Source of the DNA: Rhizobacter sp. Root1238
GTDB taxonomy: Bacteria > Pseudomonadota > Gammaproteobacteria > Burkholderiales > Burkholderiaceae_C
Direction of reading: 5' to 3'
DNA: 64,000 bases
NCBI RefSeq assembly: GCF_001425825.1
Contig: NZ_LMDM01000034.1
Location: 145,294 to 209,293, forward strand
The notes below the pieces were generated by a model. It searched no databases. It was not told the origin of the DNA and saw nothing but the letters and a program-made list of their open reading frames with translations. Made by a program: the position numbers and the translations under genes. Below, one piece after another: positions 17,321 to 27,107 of this stretch. The stretch's first letter is position 1. Every line of letters begins with the position of its first letter.

Positions 17321-18565
17321 TCAGACGCGCTTGAAGACCAAGGTGCCGTTGGTGCCGCCGAAACCGAAGTTGTTCTTCACCGCGTACTCCATCTTCATGT
17401 CGCGCGCGGTGTTGGCGCAGTAGTCCAGGTCGCACTCGGGATCCTGGTTGAAGATGTTGATCGTCGGCGGCGCCACCTGGTGGTGCAGCGCGAGCGTCGT
17501 GAACACCGACTCGATGCCGCCGGCGCCGCCCAGCAGGTGGCCGGTCATCGACTTGGTCGAGCTGACGACCAGCTTCTTCGCATGGTCGCCGTAGGCCAGC
17601 TTGATGGCGTTGCTCTCGTTCAGGTCGCCGAGCGGCGTGGACGTGCCGTGCGCGTTCAGGTACTGCACCTGGTCGGCATTGAGGCCGGCATTGCGCAGCG
17701 CCGCCTTCATCGAGCGCTTGGGCCCGTCGACGCTCGGCGCCGTCATGTGGAAGGCATCCGCACCCATGCCGAAGCCGACCAGCTCCGCATAGATCTTCGC
17801 GCCGCGCTTCTTCGCGTGTTCGTATTCCTCGAGCACCACGACGCCGGCGCCTTCGCCGAGCACGAAGCCGTCGCGGTCCTTGTCCCAGGGACGCGAGGCG
17901 GTGGCCGGATCGTCGTTGCGCGTGGACAGCGCGCGCGCTGCCGCGAACCCGCCGATGCCCAGCGGCGACACCGTCGATTCGGCCCCGCCGGCGATCATCA
18001 CGTCGGCATCGCCGTACTCGATCAGGCGACCGGCTTCGCCGATGCAGTGCAGGCCGGTGGTGCAGGCCGTGACGATCGCGAGGTTCGGTCCCTGGAAACC
18101 GAACTTGATCGACACATGGCCCGAGATCATGTTGATGATCGACGCCGGCACGAAGAACGGCGACACGCGGCGCGGACCGCGTTCGACCAGCTCGGCATGC
18201 GTCTCCTCGATCATCGGCAGGCCGCCGATGCCCGAGCCCACCAGGCAGCCGATGCGCTCGGCCTCGTCTTCGCTCAGAGCGTCGCCGGTGGGCAACCCGG
18301 CATCCTTCACCGCCTGCATCGATGCAGCCAGGCCGTAGTGGATGAAGGTGTCCATGTGCCGGGCTTCCTTGGCGGGGAAGTAATCCTCCACCTTGAAGCC
18401 CTTCACTTCGCCCGCGAAATGGCAGGCGAACGGCGACGCATCGAACTTGGTGATGGTCGCGATGCCGGAGCGCCCGGCCACGATGTTGGCCCACCCCTCA
18501 GCGACCGTGTTGCCCACGGGACTGATGAGGCCGAGCCCGGTGATGACGACGCGGCGACGGCTCAT
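17321..18565 (-). CDS. fabF: 3-oxoacyl-[ACP] synthase II (KAS II)
   Basis: Condensing enzyme that elongates acyl-ACP with malonyl-ACP; 414 residues. The Cys-His-His triad is visible: C168 in VTACTTGLHCIGEA, His in NAHGTSTPLGD, and His in KSMTGHLLGGAGG. The C-terminus NNFGFGGTNGTLVF is typical. It is 28 bases after acpP and ends the fatty acid gene run. Confidence 0.98.
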   Translation of the reverse strand: MSRRRVVITGLGLISPVGNTVAEGWANIVAGRSGIATITKFDASPFACHFAGEVKGFKVEDYFPAKEARHMDTFIHYGLAASMQAVKDAGLPTGDALSEDEAERIGCLVGSGIGGLPMIEETHAELVERGPRRVSPFFVPASIINMISGHVSIKFGFQGPNLAIVTACTTGLHCIGEAGRLIEYGDADVMIAGGAESTVSPLGIGGFAAARALSTRNDDPATASRPWDKDRDGFVLGEGAGVVVLEEYEHAKKRGAKIYAELVGFGMGADAFHMTAPSVDGPKRSMKAALRNAGLNADQVQYLNAHGTSTPLGDLNESNAIKLAYGDHAKKLVVSSTKSMTGHLLGGAGGIESVFTTLALHHQVAPPTINIFNQDPECDLDYCANTARDMKMEYAVKNNFGFGGTNGTLVFKRV

Positions 18566-18593
18566 GCGATGCTGCTCAGTTGGGAACGAAGGC

Positions 18594-18833
18594 TCAGGCC
18601 TTCTGGTGCTTGACGGCGTAGTCGATCGCCAGCTGCACGGTGGTGATCTTCTCGGCTTCTTCGTCGGGGATCTCGATGCCGAACTCGTCTTCGAGGGCCA
18701 TCACCAGTTCCACGGTGTCGAGCGAATCAGCGCCCAGGTCTGCCACGAAAGCCTTCTCGTTGGACACATCGGCTTCCGGAACGCCCAGTTGTTCCGCGAT
18801 GATTTTCTTCACACGTGCTTCGATATCGCTCAT
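18594..18833 (-). CDS. acpP: Acyl carrier protein
   Basis: 79 residues, acidic. The prosthetic group site is S37 in [10 protein letters not shown]; the phosphopantetheine arm is added by AcpS (5408-5806). A strong GGAGGAG motif precedes the ATG. It carries intermediates of type II fatty acid synthesis for the Fab enzymes encoded on either side. Confidence 0.98.
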   Translation of the reverse strand: MSDIEARVKKIIAEQLGVPEADVSNEKAFVADLGADSLDTVELVMALEDEFGIEIPDEEAEKITTVQLAIDYAVKHQKA

Positions 18834-18868
18834 GACTCCTCCAAGAGGGTTTGCTGAAACAGCCCGAG

Positions 18869-18874
18869 ATTCTA
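18869..18874 (-). promoter_or_regulatory. Possible -10 box for acpP
   Basis: Minus-strand TAGAAT lies 36 bases before the acpP start. No convincing -35 box is present. acpP often has its own promoter inside the fab operon because it is needed in large amounts. Confidence 0.25.
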
Positions 18875-18972
18875 AGGCTTGCAGGGTGTCGGCTCTAAGT
18901 CAGGCCATCACGCTGCAAACCAGGTTCCGGTCGGGGCCTTCCGGTCGGTAGGTGGTTCGAGGTCGATGCGTT

Positions 18973-18990
18973 CGACGCCGTTCGGCGTCG
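18973..18990 (-). other. Stem-loop between fabG and acpP
   Basis: CGACGCC and GGCGTCG form a perfect 7-base stem with a 4-base loop just after the fabG stop. No T run follows on either strand, so it looks like an RNA-stability or attenuation hairpin rather than a full terminator. Confidence 0.4.
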
Positions 18991-18996
18991 TTGGCG

Positions 18997-19758
18997 TCAA
19001 TTCATGAACATGCCGCCATTGACGTGCAACTCCGCGCCGGTGATGTAGCCGGCGTGGGTCGATGCCAGGAAGCTCACCGCGTGCGCGATGTCGCTCGCCT
19101 GGCCGAGTCGACCCAGCGGAATCTGCGCCATCAGCGCGGTGGTCTGCTGTTCGGAGAGTTCGCTCGTCATGTCGGTCTGGATGAAGCCCGGCGCGACACA
19201 GTTGACGGTGATGCCGCGGCTGCCGAGCTCGCGCGCCAGCGCACGCGTCATGCCGGCGACGCCGGCCTTCGAGGCCGCGTAGTTGGCCTGGCCGGCATTG
19301 CCGCTCGCGCCGACGACCGAGGTGATGTTGATGATGCGGCCGAAGCGCTGCTTCATCATCGGGCGGATCACCGCCCGGCTGACGCGGAACACCGCCTTCA
19401 GGTTGGTGTCGATCACCGCATCCCAGTCGTCGTCTTTCATGCGCATCGACAAGGTGTCGCGCGTGATGCCGGCGTTGTTGACGAGGATCTGCAGGCCGCC
19501 GTGCTCCTTGAGGATGGCGTCGATCGCCGCTTCGATGCCGGGGCCGTCGTTGACGTTCAGGCACAGGCCGCGGCTGCCGGGAAAGGCCGACAGTGCCGCG
19601 CCGATCGCGTCGGCACCGGCCGGCGTCGTCGCGGTGCCGATGACCTTGGCGCCCTGGGCTGCCAGCGCCAGCGCGATGGCACGGCCGATGCCGCGCGAGG
19701 CGCCGGTCACCAGCGCAACCTGCCCGGCCAGCGCCGATGCGTTCTGGGAATCACTCAT
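18997..19758 (-). CDS. fabG: 3-oxoacyl-[ACP] reductase
   Basis: NADPH-dependent short-chain dehydrogenase that reduces 3-ketoacyl-ACP; 253 residues. The cofactor motif TGASRGIGRAIA, NNAG, and the catalytic S147, Y160 and K164 (YAASKAG) are visible. The ATG at 19758 overlaps the fabD stop (ATGA). Confidence 0.98.
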   Translation of the reverse strand: MSDSQNASALAGQVALVTGASRGIGRAIALALAAQGAKVIGTATTPAGADAIGAALSAFPGSRGLCLNVNDGPGIEAAIDAILKEHGGLQILVNNAGITRDTLSMRMKDDDWDAVIDTNLKAVFRVSRAVIRPMMKQRFGRIINITSVVGASGNAGQANYAASKAGVAGMTRALARELGSRGITVNCVAPGFIQTDMTSELSEQQTTALMAQIPLGRLGQASDIAHAVSFLASTHAGYITGAELHVNGGMFMN

Positions 19759-20693
19759 GCCAACAGGCCTTTCGCTTCCAGCAGCGTGGCCGGATCGTGG
19801 ATCGCGGCCGTGACCGCATCGGCGTCGATGCGGCGGATCGTGCTGGCCAGGACCTTGCCCGGCCCGCACTCGAAGATGTGGCGGATGCCGCGCGCACGGA
19901 TCGCCTGCACCACCTCGACCCAGCGCACCGGGCCGAAGGCCTGGCGCACCAGCGCGTCGCGGATGGCAGCGGGATCGTCCTGCACCGCGACGTCGATGTT
20001 GTTGACGAGCGGGATGCGCGGCGCGTTCAGCACCAGGCCGTCCAGCCGCGCCTTCAGCTGCTCGGCAGCCGGGCGCATCAGGCTCGAATGGAACGGCGCC
20101 GACACCGACAACGGCAGCGCGCGCTTCGCGCCCTTGTCCTTCAGCAGGCTGCACGCGAATTCGACGCCGGCCTTGGTGCCGGCGATCACGGTCTGCTTCG
20201 GGTCGTTGAAATTGGCGGCCTCGACGATCTCGCCGGACGCCGCCGCGGCTTCGGCGCAGCCGGCGCGCACGACATCGGCATCGAGCCCGAGGATGGCCGC
20301 CATGCCGCCGGCACCGACCGGCACCGCCTGCTGCATGGCCTGCGCACGAAAGCGCACCAGCGGCAACGCATCGGACAGGCCGATGACGCCGGCCGCGACC
20401 AGCGCCGCGTACTCGCCCAGCGAATGACCCGCCACCGCCGCAGGTTGCAGCCCGGTCTCGGCGAGCCAGGCCCGCAGGCAGGCGACGCCGGCGGTCAGCA
20501 TCACCGGCTGGGTGTTCTCGGTCAGGTCGAGCGATTCCTTCGGGCCGGCGTGGATCAGCTGGCCCACATCAACGCCGAGGGCGTTCGACGCTTCGGCCAG
20601 CGTGTCGCGCACGGCGGCGTGGCCGCCCCAGGCGTCGAGCATGCCGACGGCTTGTGAACCCTGGCCGGGAAAGACGAATGCGAACGAAGTCAT
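19755..20693 (-). CDS. fabD: Malonyl-CoA:ACP transacylase
   Basis: Loads malonate onto acyl carrier protein; 312 residues. FVFPGQGSQAVGM opens the protein, the nucleophile is S91 in AGHSLGEYAAL, and the catalytic His lies in SAPFHSSLM. The start chosen is the ATG at 20693, giving MTSFAFVFPGQGSQ; a start eight codons earlier would add an unconserved leader. Confidence 0.98.
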   Translation of the reverse strand: MTSFAFVFPGQGSQAVGMLDAWGGHAAVRDTLAEASNALGVDVGQLIHAGPKESLDLTENTQPVMLTAGVACLRAWLAETGLQPAAVAGHSLGEYAALVAAGVIGLSDALPLVRFRAQAMQQAVPVGAGGMAAILGLDADVVRAGCAEAAAASGEIVEAANFNDPKQTVIAGTKAGVEFACSLLKDKGAKRALPLSVSAPFHSSLMRPAAEQLKARLDGLVLNAPRIPLVNNIDVAVQDDPAAIRDALVRQAFGPVRWVEVVQAIRARGIRHIFECGPGKVLASTIRRIDADAVTAAIHDPATLLEAKGLLA

Positions 20694-20762
20694 GTCAGCG
20701 CCTTGTAGTCGCGGCAATGCAGAGAAAACTGGACAGATCGCGGACGGTTGCTGGGCGCGTGC

Positions 20763-21755
20763 TCAGTAGTCGAACAGCACCGCGCCCCAGGTGAACCCGC
20801 CGCCGACGCCCTCGAGCATCACGGTGTCGCCGCGTTTCACCGTGCCGGCGCGCACCGCGACGTCGAGTGCCAGCGGGATCGAGGCGGCGGACGTGTTGCC
20901 GTGTTCGTCCACCGTTGCGATCAGCTTGTCCAGCGGCAGCTTCAGCTTCTTGGCCGTGCCCTGCATGATGCGGATGTTGGCCTGGTGCGGAATCAGCCAG
21001 TCGATGTCGGCATCGGTGCGCCCGGCCTTCGCGAGCACCGAGCGCGCCACGTCTTCGAGCACGCCGACGGCGAGCTTGAAGACGGCCGGGCCGTCCATCT
21101 TCAGCAGCGGGTCGCCGGTGATCTTGCCGCCGGACACGGTGCCGGGCGTGCAGAGGATGTCGGCATGGCGGCCATCGGCATGCAGCTCGCTCGCGAGGAT
21201 GCCGGGCGTGTCGCTCGCCTCCAGCACCACGGCGCCGGCGCCGTCTCCGAAAAGCACGCAGGTGGTGCGGTCGTTGAAATCGAGCAGGCGCGAGAAGATC
21301 TCGGCGCCGATCACCAGCGCCTTGCTGGCTGCCCCGGTGCGGATCATCGAGTCGGCCACGGTCAGCGCATAGACGAAGCCGGAGCACACCGCCTGCACGT
21401 CGAAGGCCGCACAGCCGGCGATGCCGAGCTTGCGCTGCACGATGGTGGCGGTCGACGGGAAGACCATGTCGGGCGTCGAGGTCGCGACGATGATCAGGTC
21501 GATCTGCGACGCGGCGATGCCGGCCGCCTCGAGCGCATGCCGCGCGGCCGGCAGGGCCAGGTCGCTGCAGGGCACATCGGGCTCGGCGAAGTGGCGCGCA
21601 CGGATGCCGGTGCGCGCGACGATCCACTCATCGGAAGTCTCGACACCCTTGGCGGCCAGTTCAAGGGCCAGGGCTTCGTTGGTCAGGCGCTTCGGCGGCA
21701 GGTAACTGCCGGTGCCGGTGATGCGCGAATAGCGGGTCGCAGAAGGTTGGGTCAT
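20763..21755 (-). CDS. fabH: 3-oxoacyl-[ACP] synthase III (KAS III)
   Basis: Initiates fatty acid synthesis by condensing acetyl-CoA with malonyl-ACP; 330 residues. The Cys-His-Asn triad is C124 ([11 protein letters not shown]), His in IPHQANIRI, and Asn in [11 protein letters not shown]. The ATG overlaps the plsX stop (ATGA). Confidence 0.98.
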   Translation of the reverse strand: MTQPSATRYSRITGTGSYLPPKRLTNEALALELAAKGVETSDEWIVARTGIRARHFAEPDVPCSDLALPAARHALEAAGIAASQIDLIIVATSTPDMVFPSTATIVQRKLGIAGCAAFDVQAVCSGFVYALTVADSMIRTGAASKALVIGAEIFSRLLDFNDRTTCVLFGDGAGAVVLEASDTPGILASELHADGRHADILCTPGTVSGGKITGDPLLKMDGPAVFKLAVGVLEDVARSVLAKAGRTDADIDWLIPHQANIRIMQGTAKKLKLPLDKLIATVDEHGNTSAASIPLALDVAVRAGTVKRGDTVMLEGVGGGFTWGAVLFDY

Positions 21756-22864
21756 GCAGCGAGGGCGGCACCGTCGGGCGTTGCACCGCCTGCACTTGCA
21801 GGGGTGGGCAAGGCATGCAGCGAATCGCGAATCCGGTCGTGCACCCGATCCAGCAAGTGATTGCGGGCCGCATCATAAGCCCGATTCAAGGCCTGCTCGA
21901 ACGCATAGGCATCGGACGACCCGTGCGCCTTGAACACCAGGCCGCGCAGGCCGAGCAGCGCGCCGCCGCTGTAGCGGCGGTGGTCGACGCGGTGCTTGAA
22001 GTGGTTCAACACCGGCAGCGCCACCAGCGCGGCCATCTTCGTGAAGATGTTGCGCGTGAATTCCTGCTTGATGAAGTTCGACAGCATCGACGCAAGGCCT
22101 TCGGCGGTCTTCAGCGCGACGTTGCCGACGAAGCCGTCGCAGACGACGATGTCGGTCGTGCCCTTGAAGATGTCGTTGCCTTCGACGTTGCCGTGGAAGT
22201 TGACGTGGCCGCCCTCGGCCGCGGCGCGGAGCAGCTCGCCGGCGCGCTTGATCGTCTCGTTGCCCTTGATGACTTCCTCGCCGATGTTCAGCAGGCCGAC
22301 GCTCGGGTTTTCCTTGCCGTCGACCGCCGCGACCAGCGCGCTGCCCATCACTGCGAACTGCAGCAGGTGCTCGGCGCTGCAGTCCACGTTGGCACCGAGA
22401 TCGAGCACGGTCGTGTAGCCGTCTTTCTGGTTGGGCATCACCGCGGCGATGGCCGGGCGGTCGATGCCCTCGAGCGTCTTCAGCAGGTAGCGCGCGACGG
22501 CCATCAGCGCACCGGTGTTGCCGGCGGACACGCAGGCATGGGCGCGCGGCGCCTGGCCGTCGGCAGCGGACTTGAGCTGCGTCAACGCGACGCGCAGCGA
22601 CGAATCCTTCTTGCGGCGCAGCGCCACCTCGACCGCGTCGTCCATCTCGACGACCTCGGTCGCCACCACGACATGGCAGCGCTCCCAGCCGGCCGCCGGC
22701 GCCAGGACCTCGGCACGACCGACCAGCACCACCTCGGCCAGCGGGTGGGCGGCGAGAAAGGCACGGCAGGCGGGCAGCGTGACGGAAGGACCGTGATCGC
22801 CGCCCATGCAGTCGATGGACAGGCGGATGACATCGGTCGCGGCGGGCGGCGACATCGGGTTCAT
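21752..22864 (-). CDS. plsX: Phosphate acyltransferase PlsX
   Basis: Makes acyl-phosphate from acyl-ACP for phospholipid synthesis; 370 residues from the ATG at 22864. Family segments are [55 protein letters not shown] and [16 protein letters not shown]. The start is uncertain: ATG codons at 22864 and 22855 are close, and neither has a clear ribosome binding site. The gap back to rpmF is 192 bases and holds nothing I recognise. Confidence 0.95.
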   Translation of the reverse strand: MNPMSPPAATDVIRLSIDCMGGDHGPSVTLPACRAFLAAHPLAEVVLVGRAEVLAPAAGWERCHVVVATEVVEMDDAVEVALRRKKDSSLRVALTQLKSAADGQAPRAHACVSAGNTGALMAVARYLLKTLEGIDRPAIAAVMPNQKDGYTTVLDLGANVDCSAEHLLQFAVMGSALVAAVDGKENPSVGLLNIGEEVIKGNETIKRAGELLRAAAEGGHVNFHGNVEGNDIFKGTTDIVVCDGFVGNVALKTAEGLASMLSNFIKQEFTRNIFTKMAALVALPVLNHFKHRVDHRRYSGGALLGLRGLVFKAHGSSDAYAFEQALNRAYDAARNHLLDRVHDRIRDSLHALPTPASAGGATPDGAALAA

Positions 22865-23056
22865 GGACACAGGAGCGGCGGCGAAAGGTACGGCAGCGGA
22901 CTCAGGCAGCGACCACCGAAGCAGCCACCACCAGAAAGACAAACGCCCGGCACTGCGTCGGGCCGCAGGCCGGGTCGGTGCAAGGTCTCGCAGGTTTCAC
23001 GCATCTTGCCTTGACCGCGACGGTGCGCGAACAGGCGGAACTGCGCGACAAGCGAC

Positions 23057-23239
23057 TCAGGCGTCAGCCTTGGTCTTCAGGACCTTGCGCCCACGGTAGA
23101 AACCGGTGGGGCTGATGTGGTGACGCAGGTGCGTTTCACCGGTGGTCTGCTCGATCGCCGTGCCCGGGTTGGTCAGGGCATTGTGCGCACGGTGCATACC
23201 GCGCTTCGAGGGCGACTTCTTGTTTTGCTGAACGGCCAT
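23057..23239 (-). CDS. rpmF: 50S ribosomal protein L32
   Basis: 60 residues starting [19 protein letters not shown], the typical L32 N-terminus, with [15 protein letters not shown] near the C-terminus. The four zinc-binding cysteines of some L32 forms are absent, as in most proteobacterial copies. AAGGAGA precedes the ATG. It sits between yceD and plsX as in most proteobacteria, linking ribosome and lipid synthesis. Confidence 0.98.
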   Translation of the reverse strand: MAVQQNKKSPSKRGMHRAHNALTNPGTAIEQTTGETHLRHHISPTGFYRGRKVLKTKADA

Positions 23240-23376
23240 GAAATTTCTCCTTGAGCCTGAGGCCCTTGCAGGTCTCGGTAAACATCCCCACACCCTCTCA
23301 GGAGCCAGGCGGATGGCGCTGAAGCCCCCCAGGATCTTCCGGGGACGCAATCAACGCTTTGACGAAAAAGCCTGCG

Positions 23377-23407
23377 ATTCTAGCATGGCCTCTCAGCCCC
23401 GGATCAA
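23377..23407 (-). promoter_or_regulatory. Possible promoter for rpmF-plsX-fab
   Basis: Minus-strand TTGATC (23407-23402) and TAGAAT (23382-23377) are separated by 19 bases, at the very end of yceD and about 140 bases before rpmF. Both boxes are partial matches and the spacer is long, so this is tentative. Confidence 0.3.
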
Positions 23408-23949
23408 TTGGGCAGCTGGCCGCGCTTCAGGGCGGCCAGCGCGGCGAACGGATGGGCCTCCTTCTCGGCCGCCACCTCTTCGTCGGACACCGGCACCTCC
23501 AGCGGCTGCGGGCAGTGCGCGTGGCGCGGCACGATCGGCAGCGCCAGCAGCAGCTCGTCTTCCACCAGCGTCAGCAGGTCCAGCTCGCGGGTCAGCGCCA
23601 GCACGTCGTGCTCGCTGTCGGCGTCGAGCGCCGCAGCCGCGTCTTCGCCGGCCACGAACTGGAACGAACTGTCGATGGCCAGCGGCGCGGTCATCGCCGA
23701 CAGGCAGCGCTGGCACTGCAAGGTCACGGTGGTTTCGGCCGTCAGATGCAGCCAGGTCTCGGCGGCACCTCCGGGCGCCACGCGACGCTCGCCCTGGGCC
23801 ACCCAGGTGACATCGGCACGGCTTTCAGGCAGCGCGCTCTGCTTCAGGCGCACCAGCTCGTCTTGCGGCCAGCGGCCTTCGAGGCGGACGGATTCCTGGG
23901 CGAAGGCCTCGACTTCCAGGCGGCGGGGATCATTGACGCGGGACTTCAT
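23404..23949 (-). CDS. yceD: YceD/DUF177 family 23S rRNA accumulation protein
   Basis: 181 residues. DUF177 proteins are needed for normal 23S rRNA levels, and their gene typically precedes rpmF. The central LQCQRCLSAM cysteine pair and the acidic segment before HPFAALAALK near the C-terminus are the family hallmarks. The start MKSRVNDPRRLEVEAFA is at 23949, 41 bases from the divergent maf gene, so the two probably share a promoter region. Confidence 0.93.
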   Translation of the reverse strand: MKSRVNDPRRLEVEAFAQESVRLEGRWPQDELVRLKQSALPESRADVTWVAQGERRVAPGGAAETWLHLTAETTVTLQCQRCLSAMTAPLAIDSSFQFVAGEDAAAALDADSEHDVLALTRELDLLTLVEDELLLALPIVPRHAHCPQPLEVPVSDEEVAAEKEAHPFAALAALKRGQLPN

Positions 23950-23990
23950 CCGTCCAGTGTACGAGCGCGCGCGATGGGAGAATCCTCGCC

Positions 23991-24584
23991 ATGACCCCAC
24001 GTCCCTCGCTGATCCTCGGTTCCACCTCGCGCTACCGGCGAGAGCTCCTCCAACGGCTGCGCCTGCCGTTCGAGGTCCGCTCGCCCGAGGTCGATGAAAC
24101 GCCGCGGGACGGCGAAGCACCGGCCGTGCTGGCCTTGCGGCTGGCCCTCGCGAAGGCCCACGCGGTCGCGGCGCAGGCGCCGGACGCGGTCGTGATCGGC
24201 TCCGACCAGGTCGCCGACCTCGACGGCACGCCGGTCGGCAAGCCCGGCAACCACGAGCGCGCAGTCGCCCAGCTGCGCTCGATGCGCGGCAAGTCGATCG
24301 TGTTCCAGACCGCTGTCGCCGTGGTGTGCCTGCAGACCCGTTTCGAGGCCTCGGCACTGGTGCCGGTGCGGGTGCGCTTTCGCGAGCTGTCGGATGGCGA
24401 GATCGAGCATTACCTGCGCGCCGAGCAGCCGTACGACTGCGCCGGCAGCGCCAAGTCGGAAGGCCTCGGCATCGCGCTGCTGACCGCGATCGAGTCCGAC
24501 GATCCGACGGCATTGATCGGTCTGCCGCTGATCCGCACTGCCGAGTTGCTGCGCCAGGCCGGCATCGACCCGCTCGCGGCCTGA
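23991..24584 (+). CDS. maf: Maf/YceF-type nucleotide pyrophosphatase
   Basis: Hydrolyses modified nucleoside triphosphates (7-methyl-GTP in the YceF subgroup) to monophosphates; 197 residues. LILGSTSRYRRELLQRL is the Maf substrate-binding N-terminus, PEVDETP and IGSDQVADLDG the conserved acidic sites, and GKPGNHERAVAQL and YDCAGSAKSEGLGI the later motifs. The latter matches the YceF rather than the dTTPase subgroup. It diverges from yceD. Confidence 0.94.
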   Translation: MTPRPSLILGSTSRYRRELLQRLRLPFEVRSPEVDETPRDGEAPAVLALRLALAKAHAVAAQAPDAVVIGSDQVADLDGTPVGKPGNHERAVAQLRSMRGKSIVFQTAVAVVCLQTRFEASALVPVRVRFRELSDGEIEHYLRAEQPYDCAGSAKSEGLGIALLTAIESDDPTALIGLPLIRTAELLRQAGIDPLAA

Positions 24585-24587
24585 TCG

Positions 24588-25349
24588 ATGACGACGCCCG
24601 GCCAGCTTTTCCTGGTACCGAACACGCTCGACTTCGGCGTCTCGGCCGACAGCGACCTGCGCGAGGTGCTGCCCGGCGGGGTGCTGCGCACCGCCGCGGG
24701 CCTGGGCCACTGGGTCGCCGAGAACGCCAAGACGACGCGCGCGTTCCTGAAGCGGGTGGATGCGGTCGAGCCGCTCGCGCGCGCGCTGCAGGAGATCTCG
24801 ATCGTCGAATTGCCGCGGTCGCCCAAGGGCCGCGACACCGGTGCACCGCCCGACCTGAAACCCCTGCTCGCACCCGCCGTCGCCGGACGCGACATCGGGC
24901 TGATCTCCGAGGCCGGGCTGCCGGCCATCGCCGACCCGGGCTCGGACCTGGTGCGCGCAGCGCATGCGTTGTCGATCCGCGTCGTGCCGTTGTCGGGCCC
25001 GAGTTCGCTGCTGATGGCGCTCGGCGCCAGCGGGCTGAACGGGCAGAGCTTCGCGTTCGTCGGCTATGTGCCGGTCGACGCGATGCAGCGCACGGCCCGC
25101 TTGCGCGAGCTGGAATCGGTGTCGCGCAAATTGCGCCAGACCCAGCTGATGATCGAGACGCCGTATCGCAATGCCTCGTTGCTGGCCGCCCTGCTTGGTG
25201 CGCTGAACCCGGACACCCGCCTGTCGGTCAGCTGCGGGCTGACGCTGGCCGGGGCGTGGACGCGCAGCGACACCATTGCCCGCTGGCGCAGCCAGCCGGC
25301 CGAGTTGCCGAGCGACGTGCCGGCGGTGTTCTCGATGCTGGCCGGGTGA
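24588..25349 (+). CDS. SAM-dependent methyltransferase, tetrapyrrole methylase/RsmI-like
   Basis: 253 residues. The fold is recognised from IGLISEAGLPAIADPGSDLV and VVPLSGPSSLLMALGASGL, the motifs shared by RsmI (16S rRNA 2'-O-methyltransferase) and corrin/porphyrin methylases. It lacks the RsmI N-terminus and is a distinct paralogue common in Burkholderiales beside maf. The substrate is unknown. It starts 3 bases after maf, so they are probably co-transcribed. Confidence 0.85.
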   Translation: MTTPGQLFLVPNTLDFGVSADSDLREVLPGGVLRTAAGLGHWVAENAKTTRAFLKRVDAVEPLARALQEISIVELPRSPKGRDTGAPPDLKPLLAPAVAGRDIGLISEAGLPAIADPGSDLVRAAHALSIRVVPLSGPSSLLMALGASGLNGQSFAFVGYVPVDAMQRTARLRELESVSRKLRQTQLMIETPYRNASLLAALLGALNPDTRLSVSCGLTLAGAWTRSDTIARWRSQPAELPSDVPAVFSMLAG

Positions 25350-25368
25350 TCTGCCGACCGATCGACCG

Positions 25369-26880
25369 TCAGGCCTGAGGCGGCGGCGCGACCTTGGCAC
25401 CGAACAGCGCCGCGACCTTCTTTTTCGGCTTGATGTTGGGCGACAGCCGCCCGCCGGCGGCCGGTACGGCTGCGGCCTTGCTCTCCCAGGCCGGCTCCCC
25501 GGTGGCACTGGGCTCGTAGGGCTTGTCGAAGAACGGATCGGCGGATGGGCGCGGCGGCGCATGGCTGCGCTGCGGTCGGGCGTCACGCGGCTCGCGGGAT
25601 TCGGCCGGCGCATCGTCCCAGCTGCGGCGCGGCCGCTCGGCACGCTCGGCCACGCGCGGGCGCGCATCGTCCAACTCGATCGGCTCGATCTCGATCTTCT
25701 TCTTGATCAGCTTCTCGATGTCGGACACCAGGCGGGTGTCGTCGCGGGTGACCAGCGTCACCGCCAGGCCGGAGGCGCCGGCACGCCCGGTGCGGCCGAT
25801 GCGGTGCACGTAGTCCTCGGCGTTGAACGGCACGTCGAAATTGAACACGGCAGGCAGGTCGGCGATGTCGAGGCCGCGGGCCGCCACGTCGGTGCAGACC
25901 AGCACGTCGACTTCGCCGCGCTTGAAGGCCTCGAGCGCCTTCAGGCGCTCGTCCTGCGACTTGTCGCCATGCAGCGCGTTGGTCTTGAGTCCTTCGCGTT
26001 CGAGCGAGCGAGCAAGGCGCGCGCAGCCGAGCTTGGAGTTGACGAACACGATCGCCTGCTTCAGCTCGCGCTCGACCAGGATCTTGCGGATGGCGGCGCG
26101 CTTGTCGTCGGACGACACGCTGTAGAAGCGCTGCTCCACCGTCGACGCGGTGGCGTTCGGCCGGGCCACTTCGACGAGGATCGGATCCTGCAGGTAGCTT
26201 TCGGCCAGCTTCTTGATCTCGGTCGAGAAGGTGGCCGAGAACAACAGCGTCTGGCGCTGCTTCGGCAGGTAGCTCAGGATGCGCTGCAGGTCGGGCAGGA
26301 AGCCGATGTCGAGCATGCGGTCGGCTTCGTCGAGCACCACGTACTCGACGTGGTTCAGCACCGCGTTCTTCGCCTCGATGTGGTCGAGCAGGCGGCCCGG
26401 CGTGGCGATCAGCACCTCGACGCCGGCCTTCAGTTCGAGCGTCTGCGGCTTCATGTCGATGCCGCCGAAGACGACCGCCGCGCGCAGCTTGGTGTGTTTC
26501 GAATACGTCTTGATGTTCTTCGCGACCTGGTCGGCCAGTTCGCGCGTGGGTGCCAGCACCAGGGCCCGCACCGGGTGGCGTGCCGGCGACATGCTGGCGT
26601 TCTCGTGCTTCAGCATCTTGTGCAACAGCGGCAGCGAGAACGCGGCGGTCTTGCCGGTGCCGGTCTGGGCGGCACCCATCACGTCGCGGCCGGCGAGGAC
26701 GATCGGGATCGCCTTGGCCTGGATGGGGGTGCACTGGGTGTAGCCGGATTCGGCAACCGCCTTCTGAAGGACCGGCGCCAGCCCGAGCGTGGAAAACTCC
26801 ACTATGGGTGGCAATGCGACGACGTCGGTGGCGCCAAGTTGCAGAGGTTGGAGATTCGCGTCCGAAGAGATGGAGGTCAT
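25369..26880 (-). CDS. rhlE: DEAD-box RNA helicase, RhlE type
   Basis: ATP-dependent RNA helicase; 503 residues. Motifs in order: Q motif (FSTLGLAPVLQKAVAESGY ... TPIQAKAIP), I AQTGTGKTAAF, Ia PTRELADQ, Ib TPGRLLDH, II DEAD, III SAT, IV FVNSK, V TDVAARGLDI, VI HRIGRTGRAG. The C-terminal 110 residues are disordered and charged, rich in Arg, Pro and Ala, ending in a Lys-rich patch (NIKPKKKVAALFGAK). It is convergent with the methyltransferase and divergent from the polysaccharide arm. Confidence 0.96.
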   Translation of the reverse strand: MTSISSDANLQPLQLGATDVVALPPIVEFSTLGLAPVLQKAVAESGYTQCTPIQAKAIPIVLAGRDVMGAAQTGTGKTAAFSLPLLHKMLKHENASMSPARHPVRALVLAPTRELADQVAKNIKTYSKHTKLRAAVVFGGIDMKPQTLELKAGVEVLIATPGRLLDHIEAKNAVLNHVEYVVLDEADRMLDIGFLPDLQRILSYLPKQRQTLLFSATFSTEIKKLAESYLQDPILVEVARPNATASTVEQRFYSVSSDDKRAAIRKILVERELKQAIVFVNSKLGCARLARSLEREGLKTNALHGDKSQDERLKALEAFKRGEVDVLVCTDVAARGLDIADLPAVFNFDVPFNAEDYVHRIGRTGRAGASGLAVTLVTRDDTRLVSDIEKLIKKKIEIEPIELDDARPRVAERAERPRRSWDDAPAESREPRDARPQRSHAPPRPSADPFFDKPYEPSATGEPAWESKAAAVPAAGGRLSPNIKPKKKVAALFGAKVAPPPQA

Positions 26881-27107
26881 TGGCTGATTATCCTCTTTAC
26901 CTCATTCCTCACCCCCTCCACCCTTTTCGCGCCAGTTGCGGCACAAAAAAGCTTCCACGATCCCTTAGAATTTGGAACTGCCTGCAGGACCATCCACGTC
27001 CTCGCCTGATTGCAACGCGCCGCAGGCGCCACACTGGAAGTCCGCCGACACAAGCGTGTTGCCCTGCCGGTTCGGCCTCGAGGCCATTCCAGAACCACCG
27101 TACCCTC
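26881..27107 (+). other. Spacer at the start of the polysaccharide plus arm
   Basis: These 227 bases between the divergent helicase and the WxcM-like gene must hold the promoter of the plus arm. Base composition drops here. TAGAAT at 26966-26971 is the only -10-like box on the plus strand, and it lacks a -35 at a proper distance. Confidence 0.35.
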